Of a stretch of 64,000 nt of DNA, positions 17,434 to 28,113 are shown one piece after another. The first letter of the stretch is position 1. Every line of letters starts with the position of its first letter. The position numbers and the translations under genes are program-made. Source of the stretch: a bacterium (GTDB lineage: Bacteria; UBA8248); contig JAJEJD010000006.1 in assembly GCA_022828125.1 (NCBI GenBank), positions 56,344 through 120,343 on the forward strand, written 5' to 3'. The notes under the pieces were generated by a model. That model was not told where the DNA came from. It saw only the letters and a list, made by a program, of their open reading frames with translations, and did no database searches.

Positions 17434-17484
17434 TTCTTTCTCCTGTTGGGTATGGATTGAAAAAGCTTGTGTATTCGTTTTACC

Positions 17485-17925
17485 TCAAACCGCCGGGTCG
17501 ACCCAGTTGAGTTCGAGCAGATTGCCGTCGGGGTCTTTGAAGAAGATCGTCTTTCTCTCGGGTACGCGGGACAATATGCCGGAAAGCAACTCCACGCCCG
17601 CGTCTTGTAAATGCGCCACGGCCGCCTCCATGTCCTTCACCCAGAAGGTGAGGTAGCGGAATCCGGCGACCGAATCGGCCAGCGGGTCGCTCCCGGCGGC
17701 GGGGCTTTCCGGGAATTCGAGCAGCTTGATGAGAACCTCGCCCGATTTCAGGGCGTGGAGCTTCACGCCGCCTTTGGCAAAACCCGCCGCGCGCACGAAA
17801 TCGCCTGGTACGTCGATAACCGCCGCTTCTTCCAGGCCCAGAACCTCGGTGTAGAACTTCTTCATTGCGGCGATGTTCCTCGTGGAAAGTCCCACGTCCA
17901 CGGCGCCGCGCGTGGTCTCGAACAT
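17485..17925 (-). CDS. VOC family protein
   Basis: The start at ATG 17925 follows GAGGAGAGG and gives 146 residues; the frame is open 90 bases further upstream but without a ribosome site. The fold pattern is GLSTRNIAAMKKFYTEVLG, then a central FRYLTFWVKD, then a C-terminal IFFKDPDGNLLEL. The last motif carries the conserved metal Glu. It is more glyoxalase-like than its neighbour at 17050, which shares little sequence. Substrate unknown. Confidence 0.87.
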   Translation of the reverse strand: MFETTRGAVDVGLSTRNIAAMKKFYTEVLGLEEAAVIDVPGDFVRAAGFAKGGVKLHALKSGEVLIKLLEFPESPAAGSDPLADSVAGFRYLTFWVKDMEAAVAHLQDAGVELLSGILSRVPERKTIFFKDPDGNLLELNWVDPAV

Positions 17926-18101
17926 ATCCCTCTCCTCAAAGGCGCAAGCCGAAAAAGAGCCGACCCCCTCATCCTGATTGCGCGAAACGAGCAATGAAGA
18001 TACATTATTTCCCATAAAGAGAAAATATATCGCCGTGAGTATGAACGCTTCGGAAAGATTTTCGCCAGCATCGGCGTGAAGAAGAAGTAGGCATCATAGA
18101 T

Positions 18102-18138
18102 AAAACCGCCGGGGTCTCGCGCGAGGCCCCGGCGGTTT
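18102..18138 (-). terminator. Large terminator hairpin downstream of the 18151-18882 gene
   Basis: A perfect 12-bp stem AAACCGCCGGGG/CCCCGGCGGTTT (18103-18114 with 18127-18138) encloses a self-paired CTCGCGCGAG loop. Read on the minus strand it ends in TTTTAT. It lies 13 bases beyond the stop codon. Confidence 0.85.
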
Positions 18139-18150
18139 CATTGTAAGGCT

Positions 18151-18882
18151 TCAGGAATCCGCCACAGGCGGCCAGATGCGTCTTCCCGTGCTGGGCGATC
18201 CCGGTGCATGCACGAGGCTGCCCACCATCTCCCGCGACCAGTCCTCGCTCTCCAGTTCATTCTGGAAATAATGCTCCACGGAAGTGTTGAGATCGAACTC
18301 ATAGAGCACGGCGTGCTTCGCCCAACCGTATACCGAAACCAGTTTGCGCATACCAACGCAGCCCTCCAGGGTCTGCATGCGCGGAAAGCGAAGCTGGACG
18401 TACCACGCGCCCATGCCCTCTTCATTCGCGAGCGCGTTGCTGTTGAAGCTCCCCATCTGGATTCTGGGTCCCGGCGTGATGCCCGGCGCGCGCTGTGCAA
18501 TCTCGGGGCCGTCGATCCGCCCCGTCTCCACAAATACGCATTCGCGGCATCCGATGCGCATTCCCAGCATCTCGCGCTCATCCGGCCCCCACTTCTCCGC
18601 CAACTGCGCAGGAGAGGGGTTCAGGAAGGTGTGAACGCTCTCGGCGCCGAAGAGCATCAGATACCCGTTGCCGGTCGGCACGGAAGGGTCGTCGGTGTGC
18701 GTGAGGCGCCTGTTCACGTTCTCTTTGCGCTCCTCGCTCTTGTCGTTGTCCACGTGCGCCGCCCAAAGGTAGCCGGAACGCTCCAGCATCTCGGGCAGAT
18801 GCACCTCATGCAGCCATGCGAGATATTCATTCGCCCCATCGGCGGGCAGGTCATACCACGTCGCCCAAATCGCCCTGTCCAT
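18151..18882 (-). CDS. Uncharacterised protein, possible dimeric alpha/beta-barrel fold
   Basis: The protein has 243 residues from ATG 18882, seven bases after AAGGAG (a TTG three bases earlier is less likely). It begins MDRAIWATWYDLPADG with EYLAWLHEVHLPEML and later repeats a MGAWYVQLRFPRM block, so it looks like two ferredoxin-like halves, as in EthD or other dimeric alpha/beta-barrel proteins. No catalytic motif is recognised. It follows the sigma-54 activator gene by 37 bases on the same strand and ends at a strong terminator, so the two form a unit. Confidence 0.65.
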   Translation of the reverse strand: MDRAIWATWYDLPADGANEYLAWLHEVHLPEMLERSGYLWAAHVDNDKSEERKENVNRRLTHTDDPSVPTGNGYLMLFGAESVHTFLNPSPAQLAEKWGPDEREMLGMRIGCRECVFVETGRIDGPEIAQRAPGITPGPRIQMGSFNSNALANEEGMGAWYVQLRFPRMQTLEGCVGMRKLVSVYGWAKHAVLYEFDLNTSVEHYFQNELESEDWSREMVGSLVHAPGSPSTGRRIWPPVADS

Positions 18883-18919
18883 CAAATTTCTCCTTGCGCC
18901 TCAATATCTGAATACTGCT

Positions 18920-20482
<1,563 letters not shown>

Positions 20483-20577
20483 CTTCGCTCCTCCCGGTCT
20501 CCAAAATGATGGAAAGGAAGGGTATCATATAAACAAGATTTTGGTGTTGAAAACTCATCGACAAAAAAGAGCACGAC

Positions 20578-21741
20578 ATGAAACCGCTATCGCTCTACGT
20601 CCACATTCCCTTCTGCATCGCCAAGTGCGGATACTGCGACTTCAACTCCTACGCCCTGGATACGCTTCTGGAAAAAGGCCATGCAGACGAGGACTGGGCG
20701 CGCCGCTACGCCGATGCGCTGATGGAAGAGACGAAAAACCGAATCGAGGAATACTCTCTGGAGGGCCGGGAGGTCGCCACGATATTCTTCGGCGGGGGCA
20801 CGCCATCGCTGTTCCCGGCGGAAGAAACGAGGCGTGTCCTGGACCTCCTCGCCGCATTCTTCGACTTAGCGCCTGATTGCGAAATCACGCTCGAGGCGAA
20901 CCCGGGCGCAGCGGAGGCCGAGCGCTTCGGCGCGCTGAGAGAAGCGGGCGTCAACCGCATCAGCATCGGTGTCCAGACGTTCGACGACGAAGCGCTCAAG
21001 AGGCTCGACCGGGTGCACACGGGCGATGACGCTGGGCGCGCCTTTCGCTCCGCGCGCGAGGCGGGCTTCACCAACGTCTCGCTCGACCTCATGTTCGGAA
21101 TCCCGCATCAGACGATAGACATGGCCGAGCGCGACATCGGACGCGCCCTCGATTTGGGGCCGGAGCATCTCTCCGCCTACGAGCTGACCATCGAGCCGGG
21201 CACGGCCTTTCATGCGAGGCAGACGCGGGGAGAACTGAACGGTCTACCCGATGAGGATACGGCGCTTCGCATGTGGGAGCTCAGGGATTCTGCTCTCAAT
21301 GACGCCGGCTACGAGCGCTATGAGATCAGCAATTTCGCAAGGCCCGGTTTCGTCTGCAGGCACAACTTGAACTACTGGCGGCGGGGGGACTACCTGGGTC
21401 TCGGCGCAGGCGCGCATTCCCTCATCGAGGGAGAGCGTTTCTGGAACCATGCCAGACCCGACGTATATGCGCAGAGCGCAAGCGACCCCACCGCGAACTC
21501 CGAATGCGTGGATGACCCGCAAAAAGCGCTTGGCGAGGCGCTGATGTTAGGTCTCCGTATAAAAGAGGGCGTCTCACTCGCGCACATCAAGCAAGAATGC
21601 GGCGCGGACCCCGAAGATGCGTTCGGGGAGTTGATCTCTGAACTGGAGAACTCCGGCCTGGTGGCGAGGGAGAACGGCCGCCTTCGCCTGTCGGACAAAG
21701 GAACCCTTCTGGCCAATCAGGTCCTGGCGAAATTTCTATAG
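20578..21741 (+). CDS. hemW: HemW-like radical SAM protein
   Basis: The protein has 387 residues. The radical SAM cluster motif C-X3-C-X2-C is at Cys13, Cys17 and Cys20, inside the HemW-type HIPFCIAKCGYCDF. GGGTPSLF follows, as does the family stretch NRISIGVQTFDD. The C-terminal part is the HemN-C winged domain with a GLRIKEGV segment. HemW is a heme chaperone that passes heme to respiratory proteins, which fits a genome with a heme-copper oxidase; it is often mis-annotated as coproporphyrinogen oxidase. The ATG has a weak ribosome site. Confidence 0.93.
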   Translation: MKPLSLYVHIPFCIAKCGYCDFNSYALDTLLEKGHADEDWARRYADALMEETKNRIEEYSLEGREVATIFFGGGTPSLFPAEETRRVLDLLAAFFDLAPDCEITLEANPGAAEAERFGALREAGVNRISIGVQTFDDEALKRLDRVHTGDDAGRAFRSAREAGFTNVSLDLMFGIPHQTIDMAERDIGRALDLGPEHLSAYELTIEPGTAFHARQTRGELNGLPDEDTALRMWELRDSALNDAGYERYEISNFARPGFVCRHNLNYWRRGDYLGLGAGAHSLIEGERFWNHARPDVYAQSASDPTANSECVDDPQKALGEALMLGLRIKEGVSLAHIKQECGADPEDAFGELISELENSGLVARENGRLRLSDKGTLLANQVLAKFL

Positions 21742-21753
21742 AGGAGAACGCTC

Positions 21754-22173
21754 ATGCCCCCCGTGGCTGTCATCGAGAAAATACGCGCCCCCGCCGAGAA
21801 GGTCTTCGACTTCATCGGCCACGTGGAAACCCATCCGCGAATCGCGGATTTCAGCCAGAGCGTGAAAATCATTTCCGAGCAGAAGACAGGTGCGGGCACC
21901 CGATTCCACCAGGTCTACACGAGCGGGGCCGAGCACGTCTCGGAGATGATGGTATGGGAGCCGTATAAGCAGATCGTGTGGCACAATTTCGAGGGCGACT
22001 CGAAAACGCCCGTCATGATCATCAGCTACTACTTCGAGGAAGAAGGCCCCTACACCCACGTGCTCCACACCGTCGAGTGCGATGAATACGAAAACCAGGC
22101 CAAACACCGCGACGGCACGCTCCGGAATATCCGGGAACTGGCGAACCTGAAGAAGATTCTGGAGGGAGATTAG
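21754..22173 (+). CDS. SRPBCC (START-like) family protein
   Basis: The protein has 139 residues. It begins with AVIEKIRAPAEKVFDFIGHVETHPRI split over the first strand and helix, the classical SRPBCC or polyketide-cyclase-like opening. A long C-terminal helix with a LRNIRELANLKKILEGD tail follows. Such proteins bind hydrophobic ligands in a deep cavity; the ligand is unknown. It lies 12 bases after hemW behind GAGGAGAA and is probably co-transcribed. Confidence 0.82.
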   Translation: MPPVAVIEKIRAPAEKVFDFIGHVETHPRIADFSQSVKIISEQKTGAGTRFHQVYTSGAEHVSEMMVWEPYKQIVWHNFEGDSKTPVMIISYYFEEEGPYTHVLHTVECDEYENQAKHRDGTLRNIRELANLKKILEGD

Positions 22174-22230
22174 GTCGTTGAGATTACAGTTCCTTGGGAG
22201 AAGCCTCGTAGAATCTGAGAATTCTCGGCG

Positions 22231-22422
22231 TTATAGCTTCCTTCTAATTTCTGCCCTTTGGAGATCGTGTTCGTTCGGTGGCCATTGTTCTTCCGGGAGT
22301 AACTGGCTAAACCCGTGATCCATCATGTTCTTCACTTCTTCAAACCCATCATCCATTTTCGATTCCAAGCTATCGAACCGATCATGAATCTTTTTGAACG
22401 CCTGCCTGGTTTCATTGTCCAT
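22231..22422 (-). CDS. Small hypothetical protein with amphipathic helix
   Basis: The start at ATG 22422 follows GGGGAGGAG and gives 63 residues. The N-terminal half reads as one amphipathic helix (AFKKIHDRFDSLESKMDDGF), likely coiled coil; the C-terminal tail is basic. It stands alone between convergent and divergent neighbours. The frame extends 126 bases further upstream without a ribosome site. Function unknown. Confidence 0.5.
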   Translation of the reverse strand: MDNETRQAFKKIHDRFDSLESKMDDGFEEVKNMMDHGFSQLLPEEQWPPNEHDLQRAEIRRKL

Positions 22423-22638
22423 CTGGCTCCTCCCCACAGGCAACTTTACCATACGTATAATAGCAGAACCTGTAGCGAAAAGTAAATCTATCGACCAGGA
22501 GTCAGATGCGCAACTCTGCTCCTCTTTGTAGCTGGGTTGTATCTGCACCCAATATGTAAACGGAACCTATGCGCCAAATTTGTTTTGTATTTTCAGCTTA
22601 TCGCCCCTACAGGCCGGCAAGACATTCGACATCCTTCC

Positions 22639-24408
22639 TCAGCCGACCTCCTCCCATTCCTCGCAAAGCCGTTTCCCTGTGTCCGGATCGACGAGGATCG
22701 TCTCGTGCGCCCCGATCAGCACCTGGCCGGGCCGCCGTCCTTTCGGTTTCCTTAAACGCGAGAAGGGGAGATAGGCGACTTGGAGCTTGGAGTCCGTCCG
22801 GCCCCGGCTGAAATACGCCGCGAACGCCGCCGCCTGTGCGAGCGCTTCCTCATCGGGCGCCGCAGGCTCCCCATCCGACCGGCGCAGGAGAACGTGGCTG
22901 CCCGGAACCCCGCGCGCGTGAAGCCAGGTGTCGCTCGCCCGGCCCACGTTTTTCAGCATCTCGTCGTTCCCCATCGCGTTCTTCCCGACGACCACCTCCC
23001 ACCCCTTGGGGGAGACGAACCGCCTGTAGGGCCTGGCGCGCGCCGCCTGCCTGCCCTTCGTGCGCGCGTCTCTCTCTGATTTTTTCTCCCGCCCCCGCCC
23101 GGCGTAGCCCGCCTGGGCCAGCGCTTCTTCCACGCTCAGGAGGTCTTCCGTTTCCTCCGCCGATTCCAGATCGAACGCCAGAGCGCCGATGAACCTCTCC
23201 TCTTCCTCCATCTCCTGCAAGCGCGCCAGCCCGGTCGAGGCGCGGCGCTTGAGCTTCTTGTAGCGCCGGAAATACTTCTGCGCGTTCTCCGAGGGCGTGA
23301 GCCTGGGGTCGAGCGTGATTTCGATTTGCTCCTCCTCCGAGGATAAGGACACGGCGCTCGCCTTCTCCTCCACCTCACCCAGATGCGCGAGCAGGAGTTC
23401 CCCTTTCCTGAGCACATCTTCCGCCTCCCCGGCGGAGGCCAGGTCCCTCCGCACCGCCTCGATGGAGGAACGCACCCGCTCCCCCGCGCGGCGGAGCGTT
23501 CTGGCGACTCTTTTTTTCCGCTCACCAAGGCGGGAGCCTTTCACGAGCCGCCCGTAAAACGCATCCGCCGCCTCGTTCATGGAACCGAACGCGCGGTATG
23601 ACGCCGCATCCATGCCTGCGATTCGGGCCGCGCTCAACGCATGAGGCTCACCGCCTGCTCCCAGCATCCAGGCGGGGGAGAATTCTTTCTTTTGACAGCT
23701 CTCGACGACGCTCATCAGCGCATCCGCCGCGGCCACCCATCCCTCTTCTGCATTGGATGCGCCCGCAAGCTCCCGCGCCAGGGCCGGACTCACGCCCGCT
23801 ATCGAGCGAACCAGCCACCGCGCGAACTCCTTCGGGTCGGCGGAGCCGAGATCCGCCCCGTGAATCATCTCCAATAGCATCTCTTTGGTGAGGTCGGCGG
23901 GATTCGCCTTTTTCTGCTCGGGCGGCAGCTGATACCGGCCCCCTCTCTCCAGCGGACGCGGCGTGTGCGGGCCGGGGGGAACGAATCTTTTGGCTTCGAG
24001 TATCTCGCCCGTCGCGCCGCTCAGGAGAACGAGGTTGCTCCACCGTCCCATCACCTCCGCCATGAGAGCGAAGGAATCGCCGCTGCCGCCCCCCCGCTCG
24101 AAGGAGAACTGGAGCACGCGCTCCCATTCTCCCGCCGCCGCGCGGGTGAGGCGATGGCCGCTCAGGTGCTTTCTGAGCGCGCGGCAGAACGTGGGCGCCT
24201 CGGGTAGGCTCGGGGGAGGGTCCGCCGTCAGGTGAACGCGGGGGTGGACGGGATTCGTGCTCATGAGTAGGGCGCGTCTTTCTCTTCCCGCGCCCGAGAA
24301 AAAGAGGACGATCGTATGCGCGTCGGTCTGGGAGATTCTCTCCAGGCGCGCGCCCAGAAGGTTCTCGCTCAACTCCGCCGCAATCGCCTGAAGCACGAAA
24401 GTATCCAT
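22639..24408 (-). CDS. rqcH: NFACT family ribosome quality control factor RqcH
   Basis: The protein has 589 residues. The order is NFACT-N (with PTFCRALRKHLSGHRL and VMGRWSNLVLL), a helix-hairpin-helix region, a long coiled coil (about 280-400), and the NFACT-R (DUF814) domain with VVGKNAMGNDEMLKNV and DTWLHARGVPGSHV. RqcH binds stalled 50S subunits and adds alanine tails to nascent chains. The usual Asp-Arg pair in NFACT-N appears here as Glu-Arg (GEWERVLQ), a conservative change. The ATG at 24408 is divergent from the YicC operon. Confidence 0.93.
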   Translation of the reverse strand: MDTFVLQAIAAELSENLLGARLERISQTDAHTIVLFFSGAGRERRALLMSTNPVHPRVHLTADPPPSLPEAPTFCRALRKHLSGHRLTRAAAGEWERVLQFSFERGGGSGDSFALMAEVMGRWSNLVLLSGATGEILEAKRFVPPGPHTPRPLERGGRYQLPPEQKKANPADLTKEMLLEMIHGADLGSADPKEFARWLVRSIAGVSPALARELAGASNAEEGWVAAADALMSVVESCQKKEFSPAWMLGAGGEPHALSAARIAGMDAASYRAFGSMNEAADAFYGRLVKGSRLGERKKRVARTLRRAGERVRSSIEAVRRDLASAGEAEDVLRKGELLLAHLGEVEEKASAVSLSSEEEQIEITLDPRLTPSENAQKYFRRYKKLKRRASTGLARLQEMEEEERFIGALAFDLESAEETEDLLSVEEALAQAGYAGRGREKKSERDARTKGRQAARARPYRRFVSPKGWEVVVGKNAMGNDEMLKNVGRASDTWLHARGVPGSHVLLRRSDGEPAAPDEEALAQAAAFAAYFSRGRTDSKLQVAYLPFSRLRKPKGRRPGQVLIGAHETILVDPDTGKRLCEEWEEVG

Positions 24409-24522
24409 GAATCACCCCGATCTGAGAGCATCTTCGCTCAGCGCATAAATTGACACGCCCTGTGCGGAAAATTATTGTAGACTCTTTCCGGTGGACTGTT
24501 AATGACTCTTCAAGAGGCGAGC

Positions 24523-25395
24523 ATGATAGACAGCATGACGGGTTACGGCGCGGGGGAGAGGCCGCTGGGCGAGGCTTCCATAAGCGTGGAGGCGCGCTCG
24601 GTGAACCACCGCTATCTGGAGGTCTCCTGCCGGGGACCGCGATGGTCGCTCGCTCTCGAGAATGAGGTGCGCGAGGCGGTGAAAAAGCGCTTCTCCCGGG
24701 GGCGTTTCGACATCTACATCCGCACGGGCGAGGAGGGGAACCACGCGTCGCCCATCGACGCCGAAGCCGCGAAATCCCTGCTCTCCACCCTGAAATCCCT
24801 GAAAGACGAGCTGGGAATTGCGGGCGAGGTCGACCTTTCGATACTCACGGGCTTCCGCGACCTGCTCAAAACAGCGGAGCCCGAACCCGACAAAGACGAC
24901 TTGAAGACCATCCTGATGGAATCCCTCGGCGACGCGCTGGGCGCCTTAGGCGATATGCGCGCCAAAGAAGGGGATGCGCTCGCCAAAGACATCCGCGAAC
25001 ACCTCGCCACGGTGAAAGAGGGGTGCGAAGAGATACGCGAACGCCTGCCCGAGGCGCGCAGGCTGCTCACCGAGCGGATGCGCGAGCGGATTCTCGAAAT
25101 CGCAGGCGGCGTCGAGGTGGACGAGGGGCGCCTGGAGCAGGAGATGATCTACGCCGCCGAGCGAGGCGACATCAGCGAGGAGCTCAGCCGTCTCGACAGC
25201 CACGTCGTCCAGTTTCGCGAGATGCTCGAAACTGATGGCCCCATCGGCCGCAAACTCGATTTCCTCACCCAGGAGATGAACCGCGAGGCCAACACGATTT
25301 CGTCCAAATCCATCGACCTCGTCCTCACCCAGAGCGCGGTCGAGGTGAAGAGCGCCATCGAGAAAATCCGCGAACAAGTGCAGAACGTGGAATGA
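24523..25395 (+). CDS. yicC: YicC family endoribonuclease
   Basis: The start at ATG 24523 gives MIDSMTGYGAGE, the exact N-terminal signature of the family, behind AGAGG. It has 290 residues. The C-terminal DUF1732 part carries RLDSHVVQFREML and KLDFLTQEMNREANTI with the final NTISSKSID. YicC proteins are metal-dependent RNases; the gene often precedes gmk, as here, with a 4-base overlap. Confidence 0.95.
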   Translation: MIDSMTGYGAGERPLGEASISVEARSVNHRYLEVSCRGPRWSLALENEVREAVKKRFSRGRFDIYIRTGEEGNHASPIDAEAAKSLLSTLKSLKDELGIAGEVDLSILTGFRDLLKTAEPEPDKDDLKTILMESLGDALGALGDMRAKEGDALAKDIREHLATVKEGCEEIRERLPEARRLLTERMRERILEIAGGVEVDEGRLEQEMIYAAERGDISEELSRLDSHVVQFREMLETDGPIGRKLDFLTQEMNREANTISSKSIDLVLTQSAVEVKSAIEKIREQVQNVE

Positions 25396-25973
25396 TGCAG
25401 AGCCGGGGCCACCTCTTCGTTCTCTCGGCACCCTCGGGGGCGGGCAAATCCACGCTCATCGACCGCTCCTGCCGGGAACTGCCCGACATCTGGCACTCGA
25501 TAAGCGCGACCACGCGCCCGAGGCGCGATTATGAACAGGACGGGGTTCATTATTACTTCATCGAACAGACGCGGTTCGAGGAGATGATCGCCGGAAATGA
25601 ACTTCTCGAATGGGCGTGCGTATTCGAGGAATGCTACGGAACGCCCGCAGAGGCCGTCGACGCGCATTTGGCCGGGGGAAACGACGTGATCATGGACCTC
25701 GACGTCCAGGGCGCCCTGCAGGTCAAGCAGAAGCGAGTCGAAGCGAGCCTCATATTCGTCATGCCGCCCTCGCTGGACGAGCTGGCCAAACGCCTCGAAC
25801 ACAGGGCGTCGGAGACCGGCGAAGATGTTGAATACCGACTCTCGAAAGCGGAAGAAGAGATGGCGCAAAGCCACCGGTACGACCACGTCATCATCAACGA
25901 CGACCTGGACACCGCATTCTGCGAACTGAAAAATATCATCCTTTTGCATCGCGGGGAGGTCGAATCCCCGTGA
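25392..25973 (+). CDS. gmk: Guanylate kinase
   Basis: The protein has 193 residues and phosphorylates GMP to GDP. The P-loop is SAPSGAGKST near residue 13, the GMP-binding region is SATTRPRRDYEQDGVHYYF, and the lid follows. The start ATG overlaps the yicC stop; a second ATG directly follows. The usual rpoZ neighbour is missing; coaBC follows with a 4-base overlap. Confidence 0.96.
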   Translation: MMQSRGHLFVLSAPSGAGKSTLIDRSCRELPDIWHSISATTRPRRDYEQDGVHYYFIEQTRFEEMIAGNELLEWACVFEECYGTPAEAVDAHLAGGNDVIMDLDVQGALQVKQKRVEASLIFVMPPSLDELAKRLEHRASETGEDVEYRLSKAEEEMAQSHRYDHVIINDDLDTAFCELKNIILLHRGEVESP

Positions 25974-27208
25974 GCGAAAACGCCCCGGCCCCTCTTTCCG
26001 GCAAGAAAACCGTCCTCGGCGTATCGGGCGGCATCGCCTCATATAAATCGATAGACCTGGCGCGCCTGCTCGCCCTGGACGGCGCCGAGGTGCAGACGGT
26101 CCTGACGGAGAGCGCCACCTCGTTCGTGCAGCCCCTGCCCTTCGAGGTGCTCACGGGGGTGACGCCCATCCGGAAAATGTTCCCCATCGAGGGGGGTAAA
26201 TCCACGGGCGACATGCCGCACATCTCCCTGACGGAGAGCGCGGACCTCATCATCATCGCGCCGGCCACGGCGAACATCATCGGAAAGTTCGCACAGGGCG
26301 TGGGGGATGATTTTCTCTCCACGCTGCTGCTCTCCGCCAGGCCGCCCGCCCTCGTCGCCCCTGCGATGAACCCGCGCATGTGGGCCTCGCCCGCCGTTCA
26401 GGAGAACGTCGCCGCCCTCCGCGAGAGAGGCCACGTCGTCATGGAACCGGGCGCCGGCCGCATGGCCCGCGCCGAGGAGGGAACCGGCCGGGGGCGCATG
26501 CCCGAGCCGGTGGAGATTCTGCTGGCCGCGCGCAAGATTCTGCTGCCTGATCCCGATCTTTCGGGCATGAAGCTCGTGGTCACCGCAGGTCCTACGCGGG
26601 AGAAGTGGGACGCCGTGCGTTATCTCTCGAACCGATCGAGCGGCAAGATGGGCTTCGCCCTGGCGGGAGAAGCCGCAAAACGCGGGGCGGACGCCGTGCT
26701 CGTGAGCGGCCCCGCCGCTCTCGCCGACCCGCCGGGGGTGCGCGTCGTGCGCGTGGAATCGGCCGCCCAGATGTACGAGGCGGTGAAGAGCGAATGGGCG
26801 GACGCTCACGCCCTTGTCATGGCCGCCGCCGTGGCGGACTACCGCCCGGTCGACCCATTGGCCCGAAAGCGCAAAAAGGGCGACGGGCCTATCGCGGTTG
26901 AACTCGAACGGACGACGGACATTCTCGCCGAGCTCTCAAGCGAAAAGGGAGACAGGATACTGGTCGGCTTCGCCGCCGAAACGGACGAGGTGATAGATCG
27001 CGCGAAGGACAAACTCGAACGAAAGGGGCTGGACTTCATCGTGGCGAACAGGGTCTCGGGCGATGAGGACGCGATGGGTGCTGACGCCTCGCGCGCCTGG
27101 ATCATCGACTCGAACGCGACGGAAGCGCTCCCCGTCCTCGAAAAAGGGGTTCTTGCGGGGCGCATCCTCGACCGTCTCGCCAAAATGTGGCAAAGTATCA
27201 GCACCTGA
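25970..27208 (+). CDS. coaBC: Bifunctional CoaBC: phosphopantothenoylcysteine synthetase/decarboxylase
   Basis: The protein has 412 residues from GTG 25970. The flavin-dependent CoaC half (1-185) shows GVSGGIASYKSIDLARLL, the substrate motif PAMNPRMW and the active-site His in MPHISLTESAD. The CoaB half (about 190-410) starts with VVTAGPTREKWDAVRYLSN and has the Lys-containing end of the CTP site. One oddity: the loop that holds the reducing Cys in E. coli (ACGD) reads ARAEEGTG here, so that Cys is absent. Other steps of coenzyme A synthesis are not in the window. Confidence 0.94.
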   Translation: MSENAPAPLSGKKTVLGVSGGIASYKSIDLARLLALDGAEVQTVLTESATSFVQPLPFEVLTGVTPIRKMFPIEGGKSTGDMPHISLTESADLIIIAPATANIIGKFAQGVGDDFLSTLLLSARPPALVAPAMNPRMWASPAVQENVAALRERGHVVMEPGAGRMARAEEGTGRGRMPEPVEILLAARKILLPDPDLSGMKLVVTAGPTREKWDAVRYLSNRSSGKMGFALAGEAAKRGADAVLVSGPAALADPPGVRVVRVESAAQMYEAVKSEWADAHALVMAAAVADYRPVDPLARKRKKGDGPIAVELERTTDILAELSSEKGDRILVGFAAETDEVIDRAKDKLERKGLDFIVANRVSGDEDAMGADASRAWIIDSNATEALPVLEKGVLAGRILDRLAKMWQSIST

Positions 27209-27240
27209 ATCCTCTTTCCGAAGCGCCCGCCGGTCGAGAC

Positions 27241-28113
27241 ATGAACCACCGCGCAGAACTGGCCAGAGAAATACTGGGGCACCTGAGAAACCAACGCGCC
27301 GCAGGGGTAGGTTACGTGAGCCTGGGGACTCCGCAGGAGGCGGCTCCCGAGGCGGCGCATCCGGTGACTCCTCCACTCATACCCACGCCGGAACCTGAAA
27401 CCGCGCCCAACCCCGAACAGCAGGCCCTGATCCCTCAGGCAGCGCCGACGCCCGCACCCACCCTGGCCCCCATGGCGAAGCGCAGAGACCCCGGCCCCGA
27501 GCCGCCGCCGCTTCCCTTCGACCCCGAAGCGGATATGTCGCTCGCAGAACTCGAAGCCGCCGTGGACGGCTGTTTGCGGTGCAAGCTCGGAGCGGGCCGG
27601 ACGAACCTCGTGTTTGGGGTGGGGAACCCGGCGGCGAACCTCGTCATCGTCGGCGAAGCGCCCGGAGCGAACGAAGACGCGGAGGGGATTCCCTTCGTGG
27701 GCCGTGCGGGCCAGATGCTGACCAAGATGATCGAAAACGTCATCGAGGTGCCGCGCCAGGAGGTCTACATCTGCAACATCCTGAAGTGCCGTCCGCCGGG
27801 CAACCGCAACCCCGAACCCGATGAGATCGACTGCTGCGAGCCTTACCTCCACAAGCAACTCGCCGTCATCCAGCCCAGGCTCATCCTCGCTTTGGGGAAA
27901 TTCGCCGCACAGTGGCTTCTCCAGACGAAGACGCCCATCGGCAGGCTCAGGGGCAAGTTCGGGCGCTACCAGGGAATTCCCTGCCTGTCGACGTATCACC
28001 CTGCGTATCTGCTCAGAAACCCGCGCGATAAAAAGCTTGTGCTCGACGACCTGCTCAAGGTGAAGGCCGTCTACCATGGAGAGGCGGAGGCGGACATCGA
28101 GTTGTTTCGCTAG
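27241..28113 (+). CDS. udg: Type 4 uracil-DNA glycosylase (Fe-S)
   Basis: From ATG 27241 the protein has 290 residues; a GTG at 27187 overlapping coaBC is an alternative start. A Pro/Ala-rich linker (about 45-110) precedes the catalytic domain. The four cluster cysteines are visible as CLRCKL and, further on, CNILKCRPPGNRNP with a later Cys pair (DCCEP). Motif A is GEAPGANEDAEG, followed by PFVGRAGQML; the late motif is STYHPAYLL. It removes uracil from DNA. The ~65-residue disordered linker is longer than usual. Confidence 0.92.
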   Translation: MNHRAELAREILGHLRNQRAAGVGYVSLGTPQEAAPEAAHPVTPPLIPTPEPETAPNPEQQALIPQAAPTPAPTLAPMAKRRDPGPEPPPLPFDPEADMSLAELEAAVDGCLRCKLGAGRTNLVFGVGNPAANLVIVGEAPGANEDAEGIPFVGRAGQMLTKMIENVIEVPRQEVYICNILKCRPPGNRNPEPDEIDCCEPYLHKQLAVIQPRLILALGKFAAQWLLQTKTPIGRLRGKFGRYQGIPCLSTYHPAYLLRNPRDKKLVLDDLLKVKAVYHGEAEADIELFR

